Shown piece by piece: positions 1-5,858 of a stretch of DNA of 6,502 bases. Position numbers and translations under genes: made by a program. The DNA comes from Candidatus Sulfotelmatobacter sp. Lineage in GTDB: Bacteria > Acidobacteriota > Terriglobia > Terriglobales > Acidobacteriaceae. Each line of letters begins with the position of its first letter. Position 1 is the stretch's first letter. The DNA lies in assembly GCA_030040725.1 (NCBI GenBank), contig JASHTD010000028.1, positions 1 to 6,502 on the forward strand, given 5' to 3'. A model generated the notes under the pieces. It worked only from the letters and a program-made list of their open reading frames with translations, searched no databases and was not told where the DNA came from.

Positions 1-23
1 TTGCCTACAAAAATGTTTTTCAC
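1..23 (-). CDS. Start of a probable RRM-domain RNA-binding protein (partial, runs off the left edge)
   Basis: Only seven complete codons and two bases of an eighth are visible: GTG at 23..21, then K-N-I-F-V-G and AA- (Asn or Lys). The opening MKNIFVG(N) is characteristic of the small bacterial glycine-rich or cold-inducible RNA-binding proteins with a single RRM domain, where this stretch is beta-strand 1 carrying the RNP2 motif (I-F-V-G-N-L). A good Shine-Dalgarno, AGAGG at 35..31, sits 7 nt before the GTG, and a promoter-like sequence lies about 110 nt upstream. Such proteins bind single-stranded RNA in the cytoplasm. The start codon, ribosome site and residues are seen directly. The family call is inferred from very few residues and other proteins can begin similarly, so it is moderate. 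Confidence 0.6.
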
Positions 24-30
24 GCGACCA

Positions 31-35
31 CCTCT
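31..35 (-). promoter_or_regulatory. Ribosome binding site of the left-edge gene
   Basis: The minus strand reads AGAGG, then a 7-nt spacer, then the GTG at 23. Sequence and spacing are near ideal, and this site is the main reason for accepting a GTG start so close to the window edge. Confidence 0.6.
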
Positions 36-90
36 GCATTGAGCTGTCGAAGTGCGAGCTCGGCGCGGACTGGCAGGTCGGTGAGGCCCT

Positions 91-105
91 TCCTGAAAAT
101 CAGGA
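91..105 (-). other. Perfect 6-bp hairpin in the putative leader of the left-edge gene
   Basis: TCCTGA and TCAGGA form a perfect inverted repeat around a 3-nt loop (TTT on the minus strand). No run of T follows it on the minus strand (AGGGCCTCACC comes next), so it does not look like an intrinsic terminator for the lactate dehydrogenase gene. It would lie inside the roughly 107-nt 5' leader if the promoter at 137-168 is real. A regulatory or stabilising role is only a possibility; a short stem like this can occur by chance. Confidence 0.35.
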
Positions 106-136
106 CGAAGCTGGCGAACAGTCAAATGCGGGCAGA

Positions 137-168
137 AGTATAGCAGGTTTGTGTAATTTCGCTGTCAA
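137..168 (-). promoter_or_regulatory. Candidate sigma-70-type promoter reading toward the left edge
   Basis: On the minus strand TTGACA (168..163) matches the -35 consensus exactly. The downstream TGCTATACT (145..137) is an extended -10 with TATACT as the hexamer. The spacer to TATACT is 20 nt, longer than the optimal 17, but the TGn extension can compensate for a poorly spaced -35. Transcription would start near 130 and give a leader of about 107 nt before the GTG at 23. This suggests the left-edge gene is transcribed separately from ldh. Confidence 0.45.
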
Positions 169-192
169 AAACACTCTGCGTAGATCGGCGGC

Positions 193-1176
193 TTATCGCG
201 CGAGTTCCAGCGCGTGCAAGGTTTCACGGAGAACGCCTGCAGAGTGGCGCAACTTGGCGCTTTCGGAATCATCCAATTCCAGCCGCAGAATCCGCTGAAT
301 GCCCCCTCGATCGACTACGGTGGGCAAACTGAAACAGACTTCGCTGATGCCGTAATAGTCGTTGATCAGGCTCGAAACCGACAGCACCGTATTCTGATGA
401 CGAAGGATCGATTGCGTGATGCGCAGCAGTCCCGCCGCGACAGCGTAATAAGTGGCTCCTTTGCGCTCGATAATGCGATAAGCCGCGTCCCTGGTTGATT
501 CGAAAATTCTCTCCATCGCTTGCGGATCGTAGGGCAGCCCATTGACGCGGCAGTATTCGGGCAGGCGCATACCGGCAATGTTCGCCAGAGACCATGCCGG
601 AACCTCGCTGTCTCCGTGCTCGCCGATGATGAAAGCATGAACGCTGCGCGCATCCACTCCGAAGTGCTGGCTCAAAAGAAAACGGAAACGGGCGGTGTCC
701 AGAATCGTTCCCGACCCCACTACGCGCGATGCAGGCAGCCCGGAAATCTTCCATGCGGCATAGGTGAGCACATCGACCGGATTGGTTGCCACCAACAAAA
801 TACCGTGAGGATTATTCTTTGCAATCAGCGGAACGATCTCATGCCACACACGGGCATTTGCCTGCAGGCACTCCAGCCGGGTCTGGCCGGGTTTTTGCGG
901 AACGCCGGCAGCCAACACCATGACCGCCGCGCCGGCGCAGTCAGCATAATCTCCCGCCCAAATGCGCGTCGGATGCGTGAACGGAACGGTATGATTCAGA
1001 TCCATTGCCTCGCCTTCCGCTCTGGATTTGTTCACATCGATCAGAACAATCTCCGAGGCGAGGCCGCTCATCAGCAACGCATATGCAAATGTAGAACCGA
1101 CCGCGCCCGTGCCCACGATTGCGATGCGCACTGGCCGGCCCTCGTTTTCGTCTGGCTCATGGATGGGTGCGTGCAT
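193..1176 (-). CDS. ldh: L-lactate dehydrogenase, fructose-1,6-bisphosphate-activated type
   Basis: Cytoplasmic NAD-dependent enzyme interconverting pyruvate and L-lactate; it regenerates NAD+ in fermentation or takes up lactate. The 327 residues carry the Rossmann motif GTGAVG (22-27), the acidic NAD-ribose ligand D47, and the mobile loop GVPQKPGQTRLE, in which Q94 (Q102 of the usual numbering) marks lactate rather than malate dehydrogenase and R100 matches R109. N132, D160, R163, catalytic H187 in GEHGDSE and T242 are all present. R165 and H180 match R173 and H188, the bisphosphate-binding pair of allosteric bacterial enzymes, so activation by fructose-1,6-bisphosphate is likely. The ATG at 1176 has no clear ribosome site. 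A GTG at 1131 (residue 16) has GAGGG 7 nt upstream and would give 312 residues, closer to the usual length. A 71-nt gap separates it from the small gene upstream. Confidence 0.95.
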   Translation of the reverse strand: MHAPIHEPDENEGRPVRIAIVGTGAVGSTFAYALLMSGLASEIVLIDVNKSRAEGEAMDLNHTVPFTHPTRIWAGDYADCAGAAVMVLAAGVPQKPGQTRLECLQANARVWHEIVPLIAKNNPHGILLVATNPVDVLTYAAWKISGLPASRVVGSGTILDTARFRFLLSQHFGVDARSVHAFIIGEHGDSEVPAWSLANIAGMRLPEYCRVNGLPYDPQAMERIFESTRDAAYRIIERKGATYYAVAAGLLRITQSILRHQNTVLSVSSLINDYYGISEVCFSLPTVVDRGGIQRILRLELDDSESAKLRHSAGVLRETLHALELAR

Positions 1177-1247
1177 TGGAATTGTCTGTTCGAATTCAAT
1201 CGCTGCTTAATAACCTACGCGGTGCTCAGAAGCGCGCAGGTTTCCGC

Positions 1248-1430
1248 TCAGCACTCGTCCACCTTCCAATATCCTTCGCGGTGGTACCCGAGGTGCAGCA
1301 GGCGATTTTTGGGGTCGTGCCGCTTGCCGCAGTTCGGGCAGATCAAGTAGCGGCTCCACGCTGTGCCCTGCCGGTCATAGTTCTCCGCAACCGCGAACAT
1401 CGTACCGCAACTGCAGGGAACCAGGAACAT
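1248..1430 (-). CDS. Small Cys-rich zinc-ribbon-like protein of unknown function (60 aa)
   Basis: I do not recognise a named family. From the ATG at 1430 the product has 60 residues. Near the N terminus is a C-x-C pair (C6 and C8 in VPCSCG), a CPNC knuckle lies at residues 31-34, and Cys is the last residue (60). C6, C8, C31 and C34 are the natural candidates for binding one zinc ion in a ribbon fold. The middle and end are rich in basic and aromatic residues (WSRY, GKRHDPKNR, GYHREGYW), as in nucleic-acid-binding or ribosome-associated ribbons, but no function can be assigned. It starts 37 nt after the typA stop and ends 71 nt before ldh, so it may share a transcript with typA. The Shine-Dalgarno is weak (GCGAAGCG about 6 nt upstream). 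The frame stays open further upstream inside typA, but no start codon lies between the typA stop and 1430. Confidence 0.7.
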   Translation of the reverse strand: MFLVPCSCGTMFAVAENYDRQGTAWSRYLICPNCGKRHDPKNRLLHLGYHREGYWKVDEC

Positions 1431-1467
1431 GCGTAGCGCTTCGCGATCGATTGATTCTTCGGATTGG

Positions 1468-3300
1468 TTAGCGCGCTTCACTTTCTTCTGCAACTTCTTT
1501 CGCGCTCTTCTTGCGTTTGTTCGCCTGCAGAATCTTTTTCCGCAATCGGAGGGACTTCGGCGTGATCTCCACAAATTCGTCATCGGCAATAAACTCAATT
1601 GCCTGTTCCAGATTCAACTGGCGAAACGGTACCAGGCGAATGGCTTCGTCGGCGGTTGAGGCGCGCATGTTGGTGAGTTTTTTCTCGCGCACGGCATTCA
1701 CGTCGAGATCATCTTCTTTTGCGTTCTCGCCGATGATCATTCCCTCATAAAGATCGACGCCGGGGCCAACAAAAAGCTCTCCGCGTTCCTGTAATCCCCA
1801 CAGAGCGTATGCCGTCGAAATGCCGGGCCGGTCGGCGATCAGCGCACCCGTCGGCCGATGCGGAATTTCTCCCTGCCATTCTGTATATCCATCGAATAGC
1901 GAATTCATCACGATCGTGCCCCGCGTATCGGTGAGCAACTGGCTCCGCAAGCCGATCAGCCCGCGGCTAGGCACGCGAAACTCAACCCGTACGCGTCCGT
2001 ATCCATGATTGTGCATGTTCACAACCTCGGCCTTGCGTGACCCGAGTTGTTCCATCACCACGCCGACAAATTCTTCGGGTACGTCGATCGTCAGATGCTC
2101 GACCGGTTCCATCAGCTTGCCATCCACCCGCTTGGTCACGATCTCCGGTTTGCCTACCATCAGTTCGTAACCTTCGCGCCGCATCATTTCAATCGTGATC
2201 GAGAGTTGCAGTTCGCCGCGCCCGAGCACTTTGAAAGAATCGGTAGTTCCCATTTCCTCGACGCGAAGCGAAACGTTCGTCAGCAATTCTTTCTCCAGCC
2301 GCTCGCGCAGGTTTCGCGAAGTCACATACGTTCCTTCGCGTCCGGCAAATGGAGAGGTGTTAACGGTAAACGTCATCGCGATGGTCGGCTCATCAATCAC
2401 AATCGGCGGCAGAGGTGCGGGATTTTCCACGTTTGTGATGGTTTCGCCAATGGTGATGCCTTCTACGCCGGCGACTGCAACAATATCGCCCAGGGTCGTT
2501 TCGGTAATATCCGTCCGCTTCAGCCCAGAAAAGGAAAACAATTTAGTGATCTTGGTTTTGTGCATCGTACGGTCGAGTTTGGCGATCGCAACATCCTCTC
2601 CGGTGCGCATGGTTCCGTTGAACACTCGCGCAATAGCCAGACGCCCCAGATAATCGCTGTAATCAAGATTGGCGACCAGAATCTGCAACGGACCGCCAGG
2701 GTCCCCGTGTGGCGGCGGAATCGTTTTCAGGATCGCATCGAAGAGCGGCCGCAAATTCTCGCCACCGCCGTTCGTATCCGTTGCCGCCGTTCCTAACTTC
2801 GCGTTCGTGTACAAAACCGGGAAATCGAGCTGGTCTTCTTTCGCGTCTAGGTCGATGAACAAGTCGTAAATTTCGTTCAGCACCTCCTGCGCCCGTGCAT
2901 CCGGACGGTCGATCTTATTGATCACAACGATCGGCGGCAGCTTGGCCTCCAAAGCCTTGCCGAGCACATAGCGAGTCTGTGGCAACGGCCCTTCGCTCGC
3001 ATCTACCAGCAGCATCACTCCATCGACCATCTTCAGTGCCCGCTCGACTTCGCCGCCAAAATCGCTGTGCCCGGGCGTATCGACAATGTTGATCTTTACG
3101 TCGTGATAAAAGATCGCCGTATTCTTGGCGAGAATGGTGATGCCACGCTCGCGCTCCAGTTCGTTCGAGTCCATGACCCGCTCGACGTGGTGTTCGTTGG
3201 AGCGGAAAGTGCCGCTTTGTTGCAGCATGGCATCGACCAGCGTGGTTTTGCCGTGGTCGACGTGCGCGATAATGGCGATATTGCGAATAGATGAAGTCAA
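1468..3300 (-). CDS. typA: Ribosome-associated GTPase TypA/BipA
   Basis: Translational GTPase of the EF-G/LepA group. It binds the ribosome and is known to help 50S assembly and growth under stress such as low temperature. The 610 residues fit the family length. The G domain shows G1 AHVDHGKT (12-19), G2 RGITI (52-56, switch threonine T55), G3 DTPGH (74-78) and G4 NKID (128-131); the G5 region reads TNAK (165-168). Domain 2 follows, and the family signatures VNTSPFAGREG (313-323), RGELQLS (361-367), PSRGLIGLRSQ (444-454) and KKLTNMRAS (540-548) mark the EF-G-like domains and the BipA C-terminal domain. The tail is strongly basic (about 585-601). The start is TTG at 3300: a stop lies 12 codons upstream, no ATG or GTG intervenes, and IRNIAIIAHVDHGKTT follows at once as in other members. 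GAAGG lies 12 nt upstream, a poor spacing. Confidence 0.97.
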   Translation of the reverse strand: MTSSIRNIAIIAHVDHGKTTLVDAMLQQSGTFRSNEHHVERVMDSNELERERGITILAKNTAIFYHDVKINIVDTPGHSDFGGEVERALKMVDGVMLLVDASEGPLPQTRYVLGKALEAKLPPIVVINKIDRPDARAQEVLNEIYDLFIDLDAKEDQLDFPVLYTNAKLGTAATDTNGGGENLRPLFDAILKTIPPPHGDPGGPLQILVANLDYSDYLGRLAIARVFNGTMRTGEDVAIAKLDRTMHKTKITKLFSFSGLKRTDITETTLGDIVAVAGVEGITIGETITNVENPAPLPPIVIDEPTIAMTFTVNTSPFAGREGTYVTSRNLRERLEKELLTNVSLRVEEMGTTDSFKVLGRGELQLSITIEMMRREGYELMVGKPEIVTKRVDGKLMEPVEHLTIDVPEEFVGVVMEQLGSRKAEVVNMHNHGYGRVRVEFRVPSRGLIGLRSQLLTDTRGTIVMNSLFDGYTEWQGEIPHRPTGALIADRPGISTAYALWGLQERGELFVGPGVDLYEGMIIGENAKEDDLDVNAVREKKLTNMRASTADEAIRLVPFRQLNLEQAIEFIADDEFVEITPKSLRLRKKILQANKRKKSAKEVAEESEAR

Positions 3301-3334
3301 ATTCCTGGTGGCCCTTCGTTTGTATGCGAACGCT

Positions 3335-3358
3335 CAGCCGAAGACTGTCAGTCGGCTG
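3335..3358 (-). other. Stem-loop in the typA upstream region
   Basis: CAGCCGA and TCGGCTG form a perfect 7-bp stem around a 10-nt loop that itself contains CTG-A-CAG. It ends 34 nt before the TTG start of typA, so it would sit in the 5' leader just upstream of the ribosome site. No T run follows it on either strand, which argues against a terminator. A leader role in controlling typA is inference. Confidence 0.35.
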
Positions 3359-3474
3359 CTGATACAACTGTACTATGTGGAGAGGATTTTCAGGGGATTA
3401 CCGCGAGCCTAGGCCGGAGTTTGTAATTAAAGTACCTACTCGACCAAGAAAGACGAAGAGGGCTCGCTGCCGAG

Positions 3475-5019
3475 TCAGCCCGCAACTGCCTTTTGCGCAG
3501 GCATGGGTCTTCCAGCTAATCTTGCCTCCGCCTGTTTCACGGCACGCTGCGCCGCAAGAATTCCTTCGCTGGTGGTCGATACCGGGCCCTCAGAGTCGGT
3601 GTTCGCAAAAAATATGCGGTCCATGGGCTCCCGCGTCAGTGGCTGGATATCGGTATACAGCCCCGGTGTCGACATATACATCGGATGTCCGCGCCGATAA
3701 ATGTGAACTTCGACGGGATCGACATTCGTTTCCGGTAACAGCTTCTGAAAATCGGCCAGCACATTTGCTGCGATTTTGCGGCATCCCGGCTCTGTCAGAA
3801 GATACCCGCGGTCGTCTTCCTTCATCGGCGTGTAACACGTAATGATGTTGAACTTCTGCCGGTAACCCGGCTGCTTCCGCACCACCCAATCCGCAACAAT
3901 GAAGTCGGTAAAAGTATTTCCGCCGGGGCACCAGGTGTCGTAGCCGCCGTTGAAAACCGGCCTGTCGAAGATCAGATTGACCACCGGATACGGTACGTAG
4001 CGGATCTGCTTCATAGCGTTGCTTTGCTTTTCCGGCATGCCTTCGACGATGCGCCGCGTAATGAATTTCGGCGTAGCCATGATCACGGCCTTCGCCGCAA
4101 CTGTTTTCACTTCTCCATTCCGCATGTACGTGACTTGCACTTCCTCTTTCCCGGGAACGACGGCGACAATCGTCGCATCCGTTAGCATGCGGTCTTTGTA
4201 TTTCGGTTGCAGAATCTCCGCTAGTCTCTTCGTAACCGCTCCCAGTCCTCCCGGCCAGGTATAGCGGTCGTCCCGGCGGCTTTCTCCATCCATCTCCTGC
4301 AGTGCGCCGACCCCAATTGCGGCAGCGGTATCTTTGCTGTCTGCACCCCAATTCGAAGGGCCGAAATTATCCCACCACTCCTTTAGCTCGACGGGATATC
4401 CCTTCAGCAGGTCGGACAATGGCAAGCTGAAAAGCTCGCGCGCCCGCCGCTGGAGGTCCATTGCCATCGCCTCTTTCTTGAATTTCTTGAACGCATCACG
4501 AACCGACGGAGGATACGGCAGTTTGTTGAGACCTTCGCCCCACGTATCCAGTACCAGTTCGCCTCGAATGATGCTCGCGTCTGAATTGTTGACGGGCAGA
4601 GGCGTCAAGCCTATCTCCTGCGCGAAGTGAAACGCATATTCATCTCTCACGAGGAATGCCGACCCCGTGCCGTAGGCGCTGCCTTCATATTCCATCTCGT
4701 ACGCATTGCCGCCCCAGTGCGGTTCTTTTTCGAGCAGGAGAAAATTATGATGTTGAAGGCGGTAAGCCGCCGCCAGTCCACTTACGCCTCCGCCCACAAT
4801 CACCACATCATGCCGCGCGGAAGCCGGGGGCCGCGCGAACGAGTCGCTGCCCTTGTCGCGCACCTGATGACAAATCTGATTATGTTCCCCATCAACTTCA
4901 GCCGCGGGATCATGCGGCGACGCAGGCTGCGCTGACAGCAGTGAGAGGTCGATTGGACATCCTGCCGAAACCGCTCCTGCAACCACAAACTTGATAAAGT
5001 CTCTTCGATTTGAACTCAT
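3475..5019 (-). CDS. Tat-exported FAD-dependent oxidoreductase of the amine oxidase superfamily
   Basis: The 514 residues begin with a twin-arginine signal: NRRDFIK (4-10), then a hydrophobic stretch to about residue 30. Cleavage after LLSA (27-30) is plausible. C21 in SAGC resembles a lipobox, but the -3 residue is Ser, so lipoprotein status is doubtful. The mature protein opens with the FAD dinucleotide motif VVIVGGGVSGLAAAYRL (72-88) and the ribose-binding E97, followed by the GG doublet in HWGGNAY (101-107). It ends with the FAD-closing segment FFANTDSEGP...TSEGILAAQRAV (470-494). This layout is that of the flavin amine oxidase, protoporphyrinogen oxidase and phytoene desaturase group. 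Export by Tat fits a protein that folds with its cofactor first. The ATG overlaps the potC stop by 4 nt, with GGAGGG 9 nt upstream. Being last in a polyamine-type transporter operon suggests an amine or polyamine substrate; this is inference. Confidence 0.88.
   Translation of the reverse strand: MSSNRRDFIKFVVAGAVSAGCPIDLSLLSAQPASPHDPAAEVDGEHNQICHQVRDKGSDSFARPPASARHDVVIVGGGVSGLAAAYRLQHHNFLLLEKEPHWGGNAYEMEYEGSAYGTGSAFLVRDEYAFHFAQEIGLTPLPVNNSDASIIRGELVLDTWGEGLNKLPYPPSVRDAFKKFKKEAMAMDLQRRARELFSLPLSDLLKGYPVELKEWWDNFGPSNWGADSKDTAAAIGVGALQEMDGESRRDDRYTWPGGLGAVTKRLAEILQPKYKDRMLTDATIVAVVPGKEEVQVTYMRNGEVKTVAAKAVIMATPKFITRRIVEGMPEKQSNAMKQIRYVPYPVVNLIFDRPVFNGGYDTWCPGGNTFTDFIVADWVVRKQPGYRQKFNIITCYTPMKEDDRGYLLTEPGCRKIAANVLADFQKLLPETNVDPVEVHIYRRGHPMYMSTPGLYTDIQPLTREPMDRIFFANTDSEGPVSTTSEGILAAQRAVKQAEARLAGRPMPAQKAVAG
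5016..5019 (-). other. ATGA stop/start overlap of potC and the oxidoreductase
   Basis: The minus strand reads GGT-ATGA: ATG at 5019..5017 starts the oxidoreductase, and TGA at 5018..5016 ends the permease. This is the standard geometry for translational coupling and is direct evidence that the two genes share one message. Confidence 0.85.
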
Positions 5020-5858
5020 ACCATCTGGCCCTCCGCGGCCGCTGTAATCTCAGCGCCGACATCCGCCTGTCCTTCCCTACGCATTCGTAAGCGATACCAA
5101 AGCACGATCGCCACCAACGAAAACACAAAGATGATCGCCGAAACTGCATTGATCTCCGGCGTGATGCCACGCCGCAATCGTCCCCAGATTTCCAGTGGCA
5201 GCGTGTTGTCCCGACCGATCAGAAAAAAACTGACGGCGATCTCGTCCATCGAAAGTGTGAAGATCAGCAGTGCCGCGCCGATGATCGGCAGTTTCAGATT
5301 CGGCACGGTGATCCGCCAGAATGTCTGCAAATAGTTGGCGCCGAGATCGAGCGAAGCTTCTTCCTGCGAGCGCTCGAGTTTCTGCAAGCCCGCGAACACC
5401 TCCGTGGTCGCGACCGAGATCAAAGCCGTGCCGTGCCCCAGAATAATGGTCGCCAAGCTCAGTTTTGTACGGGTCAGATCGAACAGCATGAGCAGCGAAA
5501 GCCCCGTAATGATTCCCGGCAGAATCAATGGCAGAAGCACCAGCCGCCGGAACAATGCTTTCCCAGGGAACTGCGCGCGATCCAGAGCCAGGGCTGCGGG
5601 AACACCCAACGCCAGCGAAATCGCCATCGCCGCCAGAGCCACCTGCAGACTGTTCAACACTGAATCCCACATCGGCCCGTCAGCGAAGAGCGTTCGATAC
5701 CAATCGAGCGTCAGATGATGCGGAGGAAATCCGCCCACACCTTCGCGGTTAAATGAATAAAGAATGAGAACCGCGATCGGTAAATACAAAAATGCGAAGA
5801 CGGCGGCGGCATGAAAACCCAGCCAGCGCGATCCCGAAATCCGCTTGCTCGTGGTCAC
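5016..5858 (-). CDS. potC: Spermidine/putrescine-type ABC transporter permease, PotC family
   Basis: Inner-membrane channel subunit of an importer that pairs with the PotB-type protein encoded just upstream. From the chosen start it has 280 residues, close to the family norm. It has about six hydrophobic segments (near 13-34, 66-92, 104-126, 136-156, 188-205 and 236-255). PotC-like features include FLYLPIAVLILYSFN (23-37) and LTLDWYRTLF (49-58). The cytoplasmic EAA loop that docks the ATPase reads EEASLDLGANYLQTFWRITV (166-185), then PNLKLPI. I chose GTG at 5858 because GGAG lies 6 nt upstream and the start overlaps the potB stop as GTGA. An ATG at 5870 (4 residues longer) or 5927 is possible but has poorer context. 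Substrate is inferred from family resemblance; related permeases carry other small solutes. Confidence 0.9.
   Translation of the reverse strand: MTTSKRISGSRWLGFHAAAVFAFLYLPIAVLILYSFNREGVGGFPPHHLTLDWYRTLFADGPMWDSVLNSLQVALAAMAISLALGVPAALALDRAQFPGKALFRRLVLLPLILPGIITGLSLLMLFDLTRTKLSLATIILGHGTALISVATTEVFAGLQKLERSQEEASLDLGANYLQTFWRITVPNLKLPIIGAALLIFTLSMDEIAVSFFLIGRDNTLPLEIWGRLRRGITPEINAVSAIIFVFSLVAIVLWYRLRMRREGQADVGAEITAAAEGQMV
5029..5034 (-). promoter_or_regulatory. Ribosome binding site of the oxidoreductase gene
   Basis: GGAGGG on the minus strand lies inside the end of potC, 9 nt before the ATG at 5019. It supports that start and the Tat signal that follows from it. Confidence 0.6.
5855..5858 (-). 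other. GTGA stop/start overlap of potB and potC
   Basis: GTG at 5858..5856 starts potC, and TGA at 5857..5855 ends potB. Together with the ATGA overlap downstream, it ties all three genes into one coupled operon. Confidence 0.7.

Noticed and set aside
2..298. A plus-strand frame open from the left edge for about 98 codons
   Set aside because: It has no start within the window, runs into the 3' end of ldh on the other strand, and its sequence resembles no protein family. The left-edge gene on the minus strand explains the region better.
520..1350. A 276-codon plus-strand open frame opposite ldh and the small gene
   Set aside because: It is antisense to a lactate dehydrogenase with every catalytic residue intact. 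Its translation has no recognisable domain and is a composition shadow of the real genes.
1431..1598. A longer version of the small protein reaching back into typA (116 residues)
   Set aside because: The added 56 residues are an out-of-frame copy of the TypA basic tail. The ATG at 1430 lies after the typA stop and begins the ordered Cys-rich sequence.
2047..2796. A 249-codon plus-strand open frame opposite typA
   Set aside because: The opposite strand encodes conserved TypA domains throughout. The translation is rich in His, Arg and Phe, as expected for an antisense frame, and has no family features.
3457..3474. Possible intrinsic terminator just after the oxidoreductase stop (CTCG-GCAG-CGAG then CCCTCTTCGTCTTTC)
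   Set aside because: The stem is only 4 bp and the tail is a broken pyrimidine tract rather than a T run. Too weak to call.
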